Source of the DNA: Streptomyces californicus
GTDB taxonomy: Bacteria; Actinomycetota; Actinomycetes; Streptomycetales; Streptomycetaceae
Length of the DNA: 64,000 bases
Direction: 5' to 3'
Assembly (NCBI RefSeq): GCF_000717645.1
Contig: NZ_JNZZ01000002.1
Coordinates: forward strand, 511,386 to 575,385
Each line of letters starts with the position of its first letter. The first letter of the stretch is position 1. Below, piece by piece: positions 36,573-45,073 of the stretch. Under the pieces are notes generated by a model. That model ran no database searches. It was given only the letters and a program-made list of their open reading frames with translations, and had not been told where the DNA came from. The translations under genes were made by a program, and so were the position numbers.

Positions 36573-37625
36573 CTACCGGGCGCCGCCGCTGTGGAGCGCC
36601 GCGGGGCACCCGGTACGGTCCGGCAGGCGGGCGATCCGGGCGAGGCCGCGCAGCGAGCCCACCAGGGCCTCACGGTCGTACGTACTGGTGGTGACCAGCA
36701 CCTCGTCGGCGCCGGTCTCCTCGATCGCCCGCTCCAACAGCGCGGCCACCTGCTCCTCGGTGCCGTGGATGTGCCCGTCGAGCCCCCGCTCGTACAGCGT
36801 CCGCTCCTTGGCCGTCATGGTGAGGGCCTCGACGCGGCCGGCCGACGCCAGCGGCGGGAACTCCCCGCGCGTCCGGGCGTACGCCATGGCCCACGCCTCC
36901 GGTACGAGCAGCCGGCGGGCCGCCTCCTCGGTCTCCGCGACCGCCACCGTGCCCGCGACGATCACCTCGGGCCGCTCGGCGCGGGCGGAGGGGCGGAAGT
37001 CGCGGCGGTAGACCTCGATGGCGCGCAGGACCTTCTCCCGGCCGCGCAGATCGCCGATGACCAGGGGCAGCCCGGCGGCTGCGGCGACCGACGCGCCCTC
37101 CCCGACCGCCAGGACGTACGCGGGGATGTCCAGGCCCTCCGCCGGGCGGGCGCGCACCCCGGGGTGGGCCTTCTGGGTGCCGTCGATCCAGCCGAGGAGT
37201 TCCTCCAGGCGCCCGGGGAAGTCCTCGGCGTCCTCCTTGCCGTGGCCGAGCGCCCGGCGGACCCCGTCGGTGAACCCCACGGAGCGGCCGAGGCCCATGT
37301 CGATCCGGCCGGGGAACAGAGAGGCGAGCACCCCGAACTGCTCGGCGACCACCAGCGGCCGGTGGTTGGGCAGCATCACCCCGCCGGTGCCGACCCGGAT
37401 GGCCGAGGTCGCCGAGGCGACGGCGGCGGCCAGTACGGTCGGGGCGGATCCCGCGACCCCCGGGACCCCGTGGTGCTCGGAGACCCAGAAGCGGTGGAAG
37501 CCGAGCGCCTCCGCCTCCCGGGCCAGCTCCACGGTGGCGAGCAGCGCTTCGGAGGCGTCCTGCCCCTCACGGGTGCGCGAGCGGTCCAGGACGGAGAATC
37601 GGGTCGAGGCGATCACAGAGCTCAC
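36573..37625 (-). CDS. LLM-class flavin-dependent oxidoreductase
   Basis: The 350-aa luciferase-like protein starts at GTG (37623-37625); the earlier in-frame start would include repeat-rich intergenic DNA. Motifs include LAREAEALGFHRFWVSEHHG, VGTGGVMLPNHRPLVVAEQF and RIDMGLGRSVGFTDG, typical of the MsnO8-like group. It probably uses FMN or F420; substrate unknown. It diverges from the HAD phosphatase gene. Confidence 0.88.
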   Translation of the reverse strand: MSSVIASTRFSVLDRSRTREGQDASEALLATVELAREAEALGFHRFWVSEHHGVPGVAGSAPTVLAAAVASATSAIRVGTGGVMLPNHRPLVVAEQFGVLASLFPGRIDMGLGRSVGFTDGVRRALGHGKEDAEDFPGRLEELLGWIDGTQKAHPGVRARPAEGLDIPAYVLAVGEGASVAAAAGLPLVIGDLRGREKVLRAIEVYRRDFRPSARAERPEVIVAGTVAVAETEEAARRLLVPEAWAMAYARTRGEFPPLASAGRVEALTMTAKERTLYERGLDGHIHGTEEQVAALLERAIEETGADEVLVTTSTYDREALVGSLRGLARIARLPDRTGCPAALHSGGAR

Positions 37626-37722
37626 GCTCTCTTCAACACCGCCGCCCGCCCAGGATTCCCGCACACGGCGGGGGCCCCGCGCGACGGCTCCGGCCGTCAG
37701 CCCTCCGGAGCCGGGCGGGCGT

Positions 37723-37782
37723 CTTCCACCGGCGGCCTTCCCGAGCCGGTGCCTTCCGCCGGCGGCCTTCCTAAGCTGGGGG
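37723..37782. repeat. 30-bp tandem duplication containing the HAD gene promoter
   Basis: The unit at 37723-37752 recurs at 37753-37782 (24 of 30 bases equal). In the second copy, CGAGCC has become TAAGCT (37772-37777), which fits a -10 box 6 nt before the GTG at 37784. Confidence 0.6.
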
Positions 37783-37783
37783 A

Positions 37784-38272
37784 GTGAACGACGACACACG
37801 GCCGCTGGCCGTATTCGACCTGGACGGCACGCTCGCGGACACCGCCCACCGGCAGCACTTCCTGGAGGGCCCCCGGCGGGACTGGGCCGGGTTCTTCGCC
37901 GCGGCCCCGGACGACCCGCCGCTCGCGGAGGGCGTCCGGATGGTGCTCGCGAGCGCCGAGGAGTGCCGCATCGTCTATCTCACCGGGCGGCCCGAGCGGT
38001 GCCGCCGCGACACCGTGCGCTGGCTCGACCGGCAGGGGCTTCCGCAGGGCGAACTGCTCATGCGGCGCAACGACGACCGGCGCCCCGCACGCCGGACGAA
38101 GCTGGACGTTCTGAAGCGGTTGGGGCGGTCGCGCCCGGTGCGCGTGCTCGTGGACGACGACGAACTCGTCTGTGACGCGGCCGAAGTGGCCGGATTCACT
38201 GTGGTACGGGCCCGTTGGGCCGATCCGTCGGCCGCGCTGAAGGATGCCCAGGAGCGCGAGGGACGCACCTGA
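37784..38272 (+). CDS. HAD-superfamily phosphatase (polynucleotide kinase 3'-phosphatase-like)
   Basis: The 162-aa product has HAD motifs VFDLDGTLADT (nucleophile D12, acid D14), IVYLTGRP and RVLVDDDELVC. The short cap and the LTGRPERCRRDTVRWLDRQG segment resemble the 3'-phosphatase domain of polynucleotide kinases, but the kinase half is absent. The GTG start follows a probable -10, suggesting a leaderless message. It converges on the dodecin gene with a 20-bp gap. Confidence 0.85.
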   Translation: MNDDTRPLAVFDLDGTLADTAHRQHFLEGPRRDWAGFFAAAPDDPPLAEGVRMVLASAEECRIVYLTGRPERCRRDTVRWLDRQGLPQGELLMRRNDDRRPARRTKLDVLKRLGRSRPVRVLVDDDELVCDAAEVAGFTVVRARWADPSAALKDAQEREGRT

Positions 38273-38292
38273 TCAGGTTCTTCCGGCGGCGA

Positions 38293-38508
38293 TCAGGCGT
38301 TCTCGTCGAGTCGGAAGCCCACCTTCAGGCCGACCTGATAGTGCGCGATTCGGCCATCCTCGATATGCCCGCGGACTTGGTTGATTTCGAACCAATCGAG
38401 ATTGTGCAACGTTTCCGCGGCTCTTGCGACGCCGTTCCGGATCGCCTCGTCGATGCCCTCCTGGGAGGTTCCTACGATCTCGGTGACCCGATAGGTGTGG
38501 TTCGCCAT
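38293..38508 (-). CDS. Dodecin family flavin-binding protein
   Basis: The 71-aa product is a typical dodecin (YRVTEIVGTSQEGIDEAI, LDWFEINQVRGHI, YQVGLKVGFRL), including the Trp that stacks on flavin. Dodecins form hollow dodecamers that store FMN, riboflavin or CoA. AGGAGAGGAG precedes the ATG. Confidence 0.95.
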   Translation of the reverse strand: MANHTYRVTEIVGTSQEGIDEAIRNGVARAAETLHNLDWFEINQVRGHIEDGRIAHYQVGLKVGFRLDENA

Positions 38509-38596
38509 GGTTTATCTCCTCTCCTGTGACCACGGTGCATCAATTCGAGGAGTCCCGCGAGATCGGAGACCGCGGGGATCGGCGCGGGCGAACGCC

Positions 38597-38625
38597 TTGA
38601 CCTCCCGAATGGTCCATACCAAAAT
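38597..38625 (+). promoter_or_regulatory. Promoter with DasR-type (dre) element
   Basis: TTGACC (38597-38602) and CAAAAT (38620-38625) are 17 bp apart. Between and over them lies TGGTCCATACCA (38610-38621), 10 of 12 matches to the dre core TGGTCTAGACCA bound by the GlcNAc-responsive GntR regulator DasR. A repressor here would block polymerase at the gene at 38714. Confidence 0.55.
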
Positions 38626-38713
38626 TCGGCCAACCACCCGTGCGAGCGACGCCCGCAATCCCCCCACATCGGGTCGTGATTCCGTTGTGCCGTTTCGCAG
38701 AAGGTGTGACCAC

Positions 38714-39973
38714 GTGAAGAACCGCATCCTGGCCGGAGCCATCGCGCTCGTCTCGTCCGTCGCGCTCGGCGGATGCGGCTACATATCGGACTCGGGCAGC
38801 GGCGGCCGTACGGTGACGGTCTGGCTGATGAAGGACAGCGTCTCGCCGGGCTTCCTCGACAAGTTCACCCGCTCGTACGAGGAGGAGAATCCCTCGATCG
38901 ACCTGGAGTTCAAGATCCAGGAGTGGAGCGGCATCGGCCCCAAGATCACCTCCGCGCTGGAGGGCGAGGACGCCCCCGACGTGATCGAGGTGGGGAACAC
39001 CCAGGTCGCCCAGTACGCGGAGAGCGGCGGTCTGCGCGATCTGACCCTGGAGTCGATGCGCGACCTCGGCAGCGACGACTGGCTTCCCGGCCTGGCCCAG
39101 CCCGGCAGCATCAACGGCGTGCAGTACGGCATCCCCTGGTACGCGGCCAACCGCGTGGTGATCTACAACAAGGACGTCTTCGAGAAGGCGGGCATCGACT
39201 CCGTACCGAAGACGCGGGCCCAGTGGATCGCCGACACCGAGAAGCTCAACAGCCGCGGGAACCAGGGCATATACCTGGCCGGACAGAACTGGTACGTGCT
39301 CGCCGGATTCATCTGGGACGAGGGCGGCGAACTCGCCGACGAGAACGGCGGCGACTGGCAGGGTGCGCTGGACACCCCCGAGGCCCTGGCGGGCATGGAG
39401 TTCTACCAGAAGCTCCAGGCGCTCGGCGACGGCCCGACCGACGCCGACGAGGAAAAGCCCCCGCAGACCGACGTGTTCGCCAAGGGCGATGTCGCCCAGA
39501 TCATCTCGGTGCCGGGAAGCGCCGCGCTCATCGAGCAGAAGAATCCCGAACTCAAGGGAAAGCTCGGCTACTTCCCCATCCCCGGAAAGACGTCCAAGGC
39601 CCCCGGATCGGTGTTCACCGGCGGCTCCGACCTGATCGTCCCGAAGAACGCCGACCAGCGCAGCGAGGGCATCGCCGTCGTCAAGGCGCTGGCGAGCGAG
39701 AAGTGGCAGACCGAGCTGGCCCGCAGCATGAGCTACGTCCCCAACAAGGCGAACCTCGCCCATGTCATCGAGGGCGAGGAGGGCACCGCGGCGATGGCGG
39801 AGGGCGCCACCCGGGGCCGTGCCACCCCCAACTCGTCCCACTGGGCCAGGGTCGAGGCGGACAACCCGATCAAGCCGTACATGACGGCCGTGCTGGAGGG
39901 CGGCGACCCGGCCGAGGAGGCCAAGGCCGCCTCCGAGCGCATCACCGCACTGCTCACCGGCACCGGCGGCTGA
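38714..39973 (+). CDS. DasA-like sugar-binding lipoprotein, without transport partners
   Basis: The 419-aa product has a lipobox with Cys near residue 21 and the extracellular solute-binding fold: TVTVWLMKDSVSPGF, DVIEVGNTQVAQYAE, YLAGQNWYVLAGFIWDEGG, DVFAKGDVAQI, GGSDLIVP. These blocks follow the chitobiose-binding protein DasA closely. No permease genes lie beside it, so it may serve a remote permease (with the shared ATPase MsiK) or act as a sensor. The dre-like element in its promoter agrees with an aminosugar role. Confidence 0.87.
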   Translation: MKNRILAGAIALVSSVALGGCGYISDSGSGGRTVTVWLMKDSVSPGFLDKFTRSYEEENPSIDLEFKIQEWSGIGPKITSALEGEDAPDVIEVGNTQVAQYAESGGLRDLTLESMRDLGSDDWLPGLAQPGSINGVQYGIPWYAANRVVIYNKDVFEKAGIDSVPKTRAQWIADTEKLNSRGNQGIYLAGQNWYVLAGFIWDEGGELADENGGDWQGALDTPEALAGMEFYQKLQALGDGPTDADEEKPPQTDVFAKGDVAQIISVPGSAALIEQKNPELKGKLGYFPIPGKTSKAPGSVFTGGSDLIVPKNADQRSEGIAVVKALASEKWQTELARSMSYVPNKANLAHVIEGEEGTAAMAEGATRGRATPNSSHWARVEADNPIKPYMTAVLEGGDPAEEAKAASERITALLTGTGG

Positions 39974-40293
39974 TCCGGAACGCGCGAAGCCCGGAACGCG
40001 TCGCACGGCCGACCCGCCACGCACCGCCCGCCTGCGGCGCACCGCCTGCCACGCACCGCCCGTTTGCCCGCCGCGCACCCCCCGCCCCGGCTGGCTCGCG
40101 GACGCGCGCCTCCCCGGGCGTCGGCTCGCGGACGCGCCCCACCACGGCCCGAGTTCCGGGGATTCAGCCTTCGCACATCCGCGCTCCCCGCAGCGGTCAC
40201 GTCGAATCAAGCCGATGACGGAAGAAGTGAGGGGTCGGAACGTCGCGCCCGCGACGGCCCGGCCCCCGACCGCTTCCGTCATCGGAGACCGCC
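39974..40293 (+). other. Repeat-rich intergenic region before olsB
   Basis: No gene is seen. The first half holds near-repeats (GCCACGCACCGCCCG around 40017 and 40048; GGCTCGCGGACGCG at about 40091 and 40124). The last 80 bases carry the large hairpin described separately. Confidence 0.5.
40212..40285 (+). promoter_or_regulatory. Nested hairpin that covers the olsB ribosome-binding site
   Basis: Bases 40212-40224 and 40273-40285 form a perfect 13-bp stem. Inside, 40233-40238 pair with 40266-40271, and 40241-40246 pair with 40251-40256 around a GCCC loop. The outer right arm ends in GG of the GGAG ribosome site (40284-40287), 8 nt before the ATG at 40294. Folding would hide the site, so translation control by an RNA switch is plausible. 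Confidence 0.6.
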
Positions 40294-41118
40294 ATGACCG
40301 TGCTGCCCGTCGCCCCGATCCCGGCTCCCTCGCGCGTCCCCGCCCCCGCACCGTCCTCGCCCTCGGCGACCGCCGTCGCCCCGGAACCCGCCTACCGGGT
40401 CTCCCTCGCCACCGGCCGGGAGGAGGTGCGCGCGGCCCAGCGCCTGCGCCACCTCGTCTTCGCCGGAGAACTCGGCGCCCGACTGGACGGGCCCGAACCC
40501 GGCCTGGACGGCGACGCGTTCGACGCCTACTGCGACCACCTCCTGGTCCGGGAGTCCGCCACCGGCGAGGTCGTGGCCACCTACCGGCTGCTCCCGCCGG
40601 ACCGGGCCCGGGCGGCCGGCCGCCTCTACGCGGAGAGCGAATTCGATCTGAGCCGGCTCGCCCCCATCCGCGACGACCTCGTCGAGGTCGGCCGCTCCTG
40701 CGTCCACCCCGCGCACCGCGACGGCGCGGTCATCGCCCTGATCTGGGCGGGGCTCGCCCGCTACATGGAACGCACCGGCCACACCTGGCTCGCCGGCTGC
40801 TGCTCCCTGCCGCTGGCCGACGGCGGCGCCTCGGCCGCCCGCAGCTGGAACACCGTACGGGCGTCCCACCTCGCGCCCCCGGAGCACTGGGTCACCCCGC
40901 ACCGCCTGTGGGACTCCTCCGCGCACGGTACGGAGACCGGCTCCCGGGCCGACCTCCCGCCCCTGCTGCGCGGCTACCTCCGGCTCGGCGCCCAGGTCTG
41001 CGGGGCCCCGGCGTACGACCCCGACTTCAACGTCGCCGACCTCTACATCCTGCTCTCGATGCGCCGCACGGACCCGCGCTACCTGCGCCACTTCCTCTCC
41101 CTGGCCCCGCTGCGATGA
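40294..41118 (+). CDS. olsB: GNAT-type N-acyltransferase, OlsB-like
   Basis: The 274-aa product has a Pro-rich N-terminus (about 40 residues), then the hemolysin/OlsB-type acyltransferase domain: RLRHLVFAGELG, CDHLLVRESATGEVVATYRL, VEVGRSCVHPAHRDG, RYMERTGHTWLAGCCSLPL, VADLYILLSMRR. OlsB transfers a 3-hydroxyacyl group to ornithine to make lyso-ornithine lipid. It overlaps the PlsC-type gene by 4 bp (ATGA), the olsB-olsA pairing needed for ornithine lipid, which Streptomyces make. Confidence 0.82.
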   Translation: MTVLPVAPIPAPSRVPAPAPSSPSATAVAPEPAYRVSLATGREEVRAAQRLRHLVFAGELGARLDGPEPGLDGDAFDAYCDHLLVRESATGEVVATYRLLPPDRARAAGRLYAESEFDLSRLAPIRDDLVEVGRSCVHPAHRDGAVIALIWAGLARYMERTGHTWLAGCCSLPLADGGASAARSWNTVRASHLAPPEHWVTPHRLWDSSAHGTETGSRADLPPLLRGYLRLGAQVCGAPAYDPDFNVADLYILLSMRRTDPRYLRHFLSLAPLR

Positions 41119-42122
41119 GCGTGTGGCTGCCCGCCGCCCCGTGCACCCCGCAGGACTGCGCCCGGCACACCGGGGCGGTGCGCGCCCCGCTGCCCGCCGC
41201 ACTGCGGCTGCTGGCCGGATGCGGGCTGGTCCTGCTCGGGGTCGCGTGCCTCCCCCCGGTCCGCCTGCTCGGGACCGGTCCGCGTACCCGGCTGACCCAA
41301 CGGTGGGCGCGCGCGGTCGTACGGGCCTTCGGCGTACGCGTCACGGTCGGGCGTCACGGGGCGGCCCCGGTCGCCGGCGGTGAACTCGTCGTCGCCAACC
41401 ACGTCTCCTGGCTCGACATTCCGCTGATCGCCTCGGTGCTGCCCGGCCGGACGGTCGCCAAGAGCGAGATCCGGCACTGGCCCCTGCTCGGCCCGCTCGC
41501 CGCGCTCGGCGGCACCCTGTTCATCGACCGCGACCGGCTCCGCGCCCTGCCCGATGCCGTACGGGACATCGCCGCCGCTCTGCGCTCGGGCTCCCGGGTC
41601 GTGGTCTTCCCCGAGGGCAGTACCTGGTGCGGCCGGGCCGGCGGCACCTTCCGGCCCGCCGTGTTCCAGGCGGCGATCGACGCCGGCGCGACCGTCCGGC
41701 CGGTCCGCATCGGCTACCGCGCCGGACCGCACGCCCCGGGACCGGCCGCCGGGGCCGTCGCGTTCGTCGGCGCCGATCCGCTCGCCGCCTCCCTGTGGCG
41801 GGTGGTGCGGGCGGCCGGGCTCACCGCCCGCCTCGACGTCCTCCCGCCCCTCCCCGCGGCCGGGGAGAGCGACCGCCGTGCTCTGGCCCGCAGGGCACGG
41901 TCGGCCGTCCTCGGACCCGGCGGCCCCGCCGCCCCGGTCAGACCGCCGTGGCCAGCGAGAGGGCGAACCGGCCCGCCGCGTCCGTCCACCACTGAGCCGG
42001 CCGCATACCGGCGGCCTCCAGCTCCGCGCGGACGTCCTCCCGCCGGAACTTCGCCGACACCTCCGTACGCAGTTCCTCACCGGCCTCGAACGGCACCACG
42101 AGGTCCAGCTCCCGGATCTTGA
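41115..42122 (+). CDS. olsA: PlsC-type O-acyltransferase, OlsA-like
   Basis: The 335-aa product has an N-terminal membrane helix (LRLLAGCGLVLLGVACL), the acyltransferase motifs NHVSWLDIPLI (H-x4-D), GGTLFIDRDR and VVFPEGSTW, and ends its domain near residue 275. It should add the second acyl chain of ornithine lipid. The last 60 or so residues (Pro/Arg/Thr-rich) are the antisense of egtD; the frame lacks an earlier stop, giving a 185-bp convergent overlap. Confidence 0.82.
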   Translation: MSVWLPAAPCTPQDCARHTGAVRAPLPAALRLLAGCGLVLLGVACLPPVRLLGTGPRTRLTQRWARAVVRAFGVRVTVGRHGAAPVAGGELVVANHVSWLDIPLIASVLPGRTVAKSEIRHWPLLGPLAALGGTLFIDRDRLRALPDAVRDIAAALRSGSRVVVFPEGSTWCGRAGGTFRPAVFQAAIDAGATVRPVRIGYRAGPHAPGPAAGAVAFVGADPLAASLWRVVRAAGLTARLDVLPPLPAAGESDRRALARRARSAVLGPGGPAAPVRPPWPARGRTGPPRPSTTEPAAYRRPPAPRGRPPAGTSPTPPYAVPHRPRTAPRGPAPGS

Positions 42123-42900
42123 CGGTCAGCGCGCGCCGGGCCCGCAACCGCATCTCGATCCACCGGTCCTCCGGATTCCACACCGCGCGGTGGTCGAAGT
42201 CGCCGAGCGCGAAATCGGCTCCCAGCTCCCGGTTGACGACGCTCAGCACGTTCTTGTTGAACGCCGCCGTCACCCCGGCCGCGTCGTCGTACGCGGCCAC
42301 CAGCGTGTCCTCGTCCTTCACCAGATCCGTGCCCAGAAGCAGCGCGTCGCCGGGGGAGAGCAGGGCGCGCACCGACCGCAGGAACGCCGCCCGCTCCTCC
42401 GGCAGCAGATTGCCGATCGTGCCGCCGAGGAAGACCACCAGCCGGGGCCCCGGCGTCCCCGGCAGGGCCAGACCGCCGGTGAAGTCGGCGATCAGCGCGT
42501 GGACGGACAGTCCGGGACGCTCGGCGAGCAGCGACTCGGCCGCCCCGGTCAGGGCGCTCTCGCTCACGTCCACGGGGACGTAGCTGTGCAACTCGGGGAG
42601 CGCGTCCAGCAGATGGCGGGTCTTCTCCGAGGAGCCCGAACCCAGCTCGATGACGGTCCTGGCTCCCGAGGCCGCCGCGATCTCCGCGGCGCGGGACTCC
42701 AGGATCTCCCGCTCCGCGCGGGTCGGGTAGTACTCGGGAAGCCGGGTGATCTCCTCGAACAGCTCGCTGCCGCGGGCGTCGTAGAACCACTTCGGCGGCA
42801 GCGACTTGGGGTGCCGGGTCAGGCCGGTGAGGACGTCGGCGCGCAGCGCCGCGCCCGTCGCGTCCTCCGGCAGGGTGCGGGTCAGCAGGAAAGGACTCAC
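41938..42900 (-). CDS. egtD: L-histidine N-alpha-methyltransferase
   Basis: The 320-aa product has PKWFYDARGSELFEEITRLP near residue 28, the SAM site TVIELGSGSSEKTRHLLD, VVFLGGTIGNLLPEER and LLLGTDLVKD, all typical of EgtD. It trimethylates histidine to hercynine in ergothioneine synthesis. The GTG start (42898-42900) overlaps the egtC stop. Its 3' end overlaps olsA antisense. Confidence 0.94.
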   Translation of the reverse strand: MSPFLLTRTLPEDATGAALRADVLTGLTRHPKSLPPKWFYDARGSELFEEITRLPEYYPTRAEREILESRAAEIAAASGARTVIELGSGSSEKTRHLLDALPELHSYVPVDVSESALTGAAESLLAERPGLSVHALIADFTGGLALPGTPGPRLVVFLGGTIGNLLPEERAAFLRSVRALLSPGDALLLGTDLVKDEDTLVAAYDDAAGVTAAFNKNVLSVVNRELGADFALGDFDHRAVWNPEDRWIEMRLRARRALTVKIRELDLVVPFEAGEELRTEVSAKFRREDVRAELEAAGMRPAQWWTDAAGRFALSLATAV

Positions 42901-43652
42901 GCGGTGGGCTCCTTGAGCGGGGTGAGCAGGACGTCCGTGCGGGTCGCGACCAGCAGGGTGCGGTCGGGGACCTCGTGCCAGAGCGGGTCGTCGTCGTACG
43001 GCTCCGAGGCGACGGCGGTGCGGCGGCCCGGGACCGTGAGATACCAGAGGGTGTCGCCCCAGGCGGTCGCCGTGATCGTGGCGCCGTCCGTGACGAGCAG
43101 GTTGAGGCGGGAGCCGGGCGCGGCCGCCGCGACCTCGCGGACGGTCTCCGCGACGGCCTCCGGCACGTCGTCCCCGGCCTCGGCGCGGTGGCGGACCAGC
43201 GCCCATATCAGCGCCGAGTCGTTGCGCGCGGCCAGCGACAGGAGCCGCTCGGCGGGCAGCGCCGCGGCCGGACCGGCGAGCGACCCCGGCCAGCCCTTCA
43301 CCGCCCCGTTGTGGCTGAACAGCAGCCGCCCCGCGGCGTACGGCGCGGCCGCCGCCTCCCCGTCCGCGCCGGCCTCAGTGGCGTCCCGGACGGCCGCGAG
43401 CAGAGCGTGGCTGCGGACCACCCGGGCCAGATCGGTGAACGTCTCGTCCCCCCAGACGGGACCCCGCCGGCGGTAGCGCCCCGGCTCGGGGTCCCCGTCC
43501 GCGTACCAGCCGACCCCGAAACCGTCCGCGTTGACCGTGCCGTGGCGCTGCATGCGCGGCTCCCACGACTGCCGCACCAACGCGTACTCGGGGCGCAGGA
43601 GAACCTCGCCGAGCGTGACCGGCTCGCCCACGTAGGCGATATGACGGCACAT
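42897..43652 (-). CDS. egtC: Gamma-glutamyl hercynylcysteine sulfoxide hydrolase
   Basis: The 251-aa product begins MCRHIAYVG with the catalytic Cys2 of class II amidotransferase-fold enzymes, and has NADGFGVGWY, FSHNGAVKGWPG and ARNDSALIWALV. It removes the glutamyl group in ergothioneine synthesis. It overlaps egtB upstream (ATGA) and egtD downstream (GTGA). Confidence 0.93.
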   Translation of the reverse strand: MCRHIAYVGEPVTLGEVLLRPEYALVRQSWEPRMQRHGTVNADGFGVGWYADGDPEPGRYRRRGPVWGDETFTDLARVVRSHALLAAVRDATEAGADGEAAAAPYAAGRLLFSHNGAVKGWPGSLAGPAAALPAERLLSLAARNDSALIWALVRHRAEAGDDVPEAVAETVREVAAAAPGSRLNLLVTDGATITATAWGDTLWYLTVPGRRTAVASEPYDDDPLWHEVPDRTLLVATRTDVLLTPLKEPTA

Positions 43653-45073
43653 CAGGCGTCCCGCGCGGTACGGAAGCCGGAGAAGATCTGCCGCCGCACG
43701 GGCAGGTCCCAGTTGCGGAAGGTGCCCCGGCAGGCGACCCGGTCGACGGCGAACGAACCGCCGCGCAGCACCTTGTGTCCCGGACCGAAGAACACCTGCG
43801 AGTACTCCCGGTAGGGGAACGCCACGAACCCCGGGTAGGGCAGGAAGTCGCTGGACGTCCACTCCCACACGTCGCCGATCAACTGCCCGGCGCCGGAGGG
43901 CGAGCGCCCCTGCGGATACGCCCCCGACCGCGCCGGACGCAGATGGCGCTGGCCCAGATTGGCGTGGGCCGGGGTCGGGTCCTCGTCGCCCCACGGGTAG
44001 CGCCGGGACCGCCCGGAGACCGGGTCGTGCCGGGCGGCCTTCTCCCACTCGCTCTCCGTGGGCAGCCGCCGCCCCGCCCAGCGGGCGTACGCGTCGGCCT
44101 CGTACCAGCTGACGTGCAGCACCGGCTCGTCGTCCGGCACCGGTTCGGTCACCCCGAACCGGCGGCGCAGCCACTGGCCCGCCTCGCGCCGCCAGAACAG
44201 CGGTGCCTCCAGCGCGTGTTCGCGGACCATGGCCCAGCCCTCGGGGGCCCACCAGCGTTCGTCGCGGTAGCCGCCCTCCTCGACGAAACGGAGGTACGCG
44301 CCACAGGTGACCGGCGCGGTGTCCAGGTGGAAGGCCGCCACCTCGCGTTCGTGCGCGGGGCGTTCGTTGTCCAGGGCCCATGGCTCGGCGGAGGTGCCCA
44401 TCGTGAACGGGCCGCCGGGAACGAGGACTTCGACGGGCAGGGTCTCGTCGCCGGCGGGCGCGGGCGGCGGGGGAGCGGTGAGCGCGGCCGGCCCCGACCG
44501 GAGCTGATGCGTGATCAGCATGGTCTCGTCGTGCTGCTGTTCGTGCTGGGCGATCATCCCGAAGGCGAACCCGGCCCGCTCCAGCGGCCGTCCGCCCCCG
44601 TGCAGCGGGGCGGCCTCCAGGAGATCCAGCGCCCGGCCCCGTACGTCCGAGGCGTACGTCCGGGCCTCGGCGGGGTCCAGCAACGGCAGCGAGGGGCGTG
44701 AGGCGCGCGAGTGCTCGAAGGCGTTGTACAGGCCGTCGATCTCCGGACGCAGCGCCTCCCGGCCGCCCACGGCGCGGAGCAGCCACTGCTCCTCCTGGTT
44801 GCCGATGTGCGCCAGGTCCCAGACCAGCGGCGACATCAACGGCGAGTGCTGAGCGGTCAGTTCGCCGTCGTCCACACTGTCGGTGAGCAGCGCGGTGCGG
44901 TCCCGCGCGGCGACCAGGGCGTCGAGGGCCCTTCGCCGCAGGGCCTCCGGATCGACGTCCGCCGCGACCGGGAAACCGGCCGACGCGGCGGAGTGCTCCG
45001 GATCGTAACCGTCGGAACGCTCGCGGCGCCCGGCGCCGGTGCGGTTCTCGGCGTTCTCGTCGTGCTCGTTCAT
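43652..45073 (-). CDS. egtB: Iron-dependent hercynine sulfoxide synthase
   Basis: The 473-aa product has an N-terminal DinB-like helical domain with the iron site QHEQQHDE (H-x3-H-x-E), an early His in WDLAHIGNQEEQW, and a C-terminal FGE-sulfatase domain (VPGGPFTMGTS, RRLPTESEWEKAAR, GDVWEWTSSDF, VLRGGSFA). It joins hercynine and gamma-glutamylcysteine with O2. The ATG overlaps the egtA stop by 4 bp. Confidence 0.95.
   Translation of the reverse strand: MNEHDENAENRTGAGRRERSDGYDPEHSAASAGFPVAADVDPEALRRRALDALVAARDRTALLTDSVDDGELTAQHSPLMSPLVWDLAHIGNQEEQWLLRAVGGREALRPEIDGLYNAFEHSRASRPSLPLLDPAEARTYASDVRGRALDLLEAAPLHGGGRPLERAGFAFGMIAQHEQQHDETMLITHQLRSGPAALTAPPPPAPAGDETLPVEVLVPGGPFTMGTSAEPWALDNERPAHEREVAAFHLDTAPVTCGAYLRFVEEGGYRDERWWAPEGWAMVREHALEAPLFWRREAGQWLRRRFGVTEPVPDDEPVLHVSWYEADAYARWAGRRLPTESEWEKAARHDPVSGRSRRYPWGDEDPTPAHANLGQRHLRPARSGAYPQGRSPSGAGQLIGDVWEWTSSDFLPYPGFVAFPYREYSQVFFGPGHKVLRGGSFAVDRVACRGTFRNWDLPVRRQIFSGFRTARDA

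Noticed and set aside
34179..37787. 1,202-aa plus-strand ORF
   Set aside because: Antisense of the UvrA-like and LLM genes; Arg/Pro/Gln-rich with no recognisable domain.
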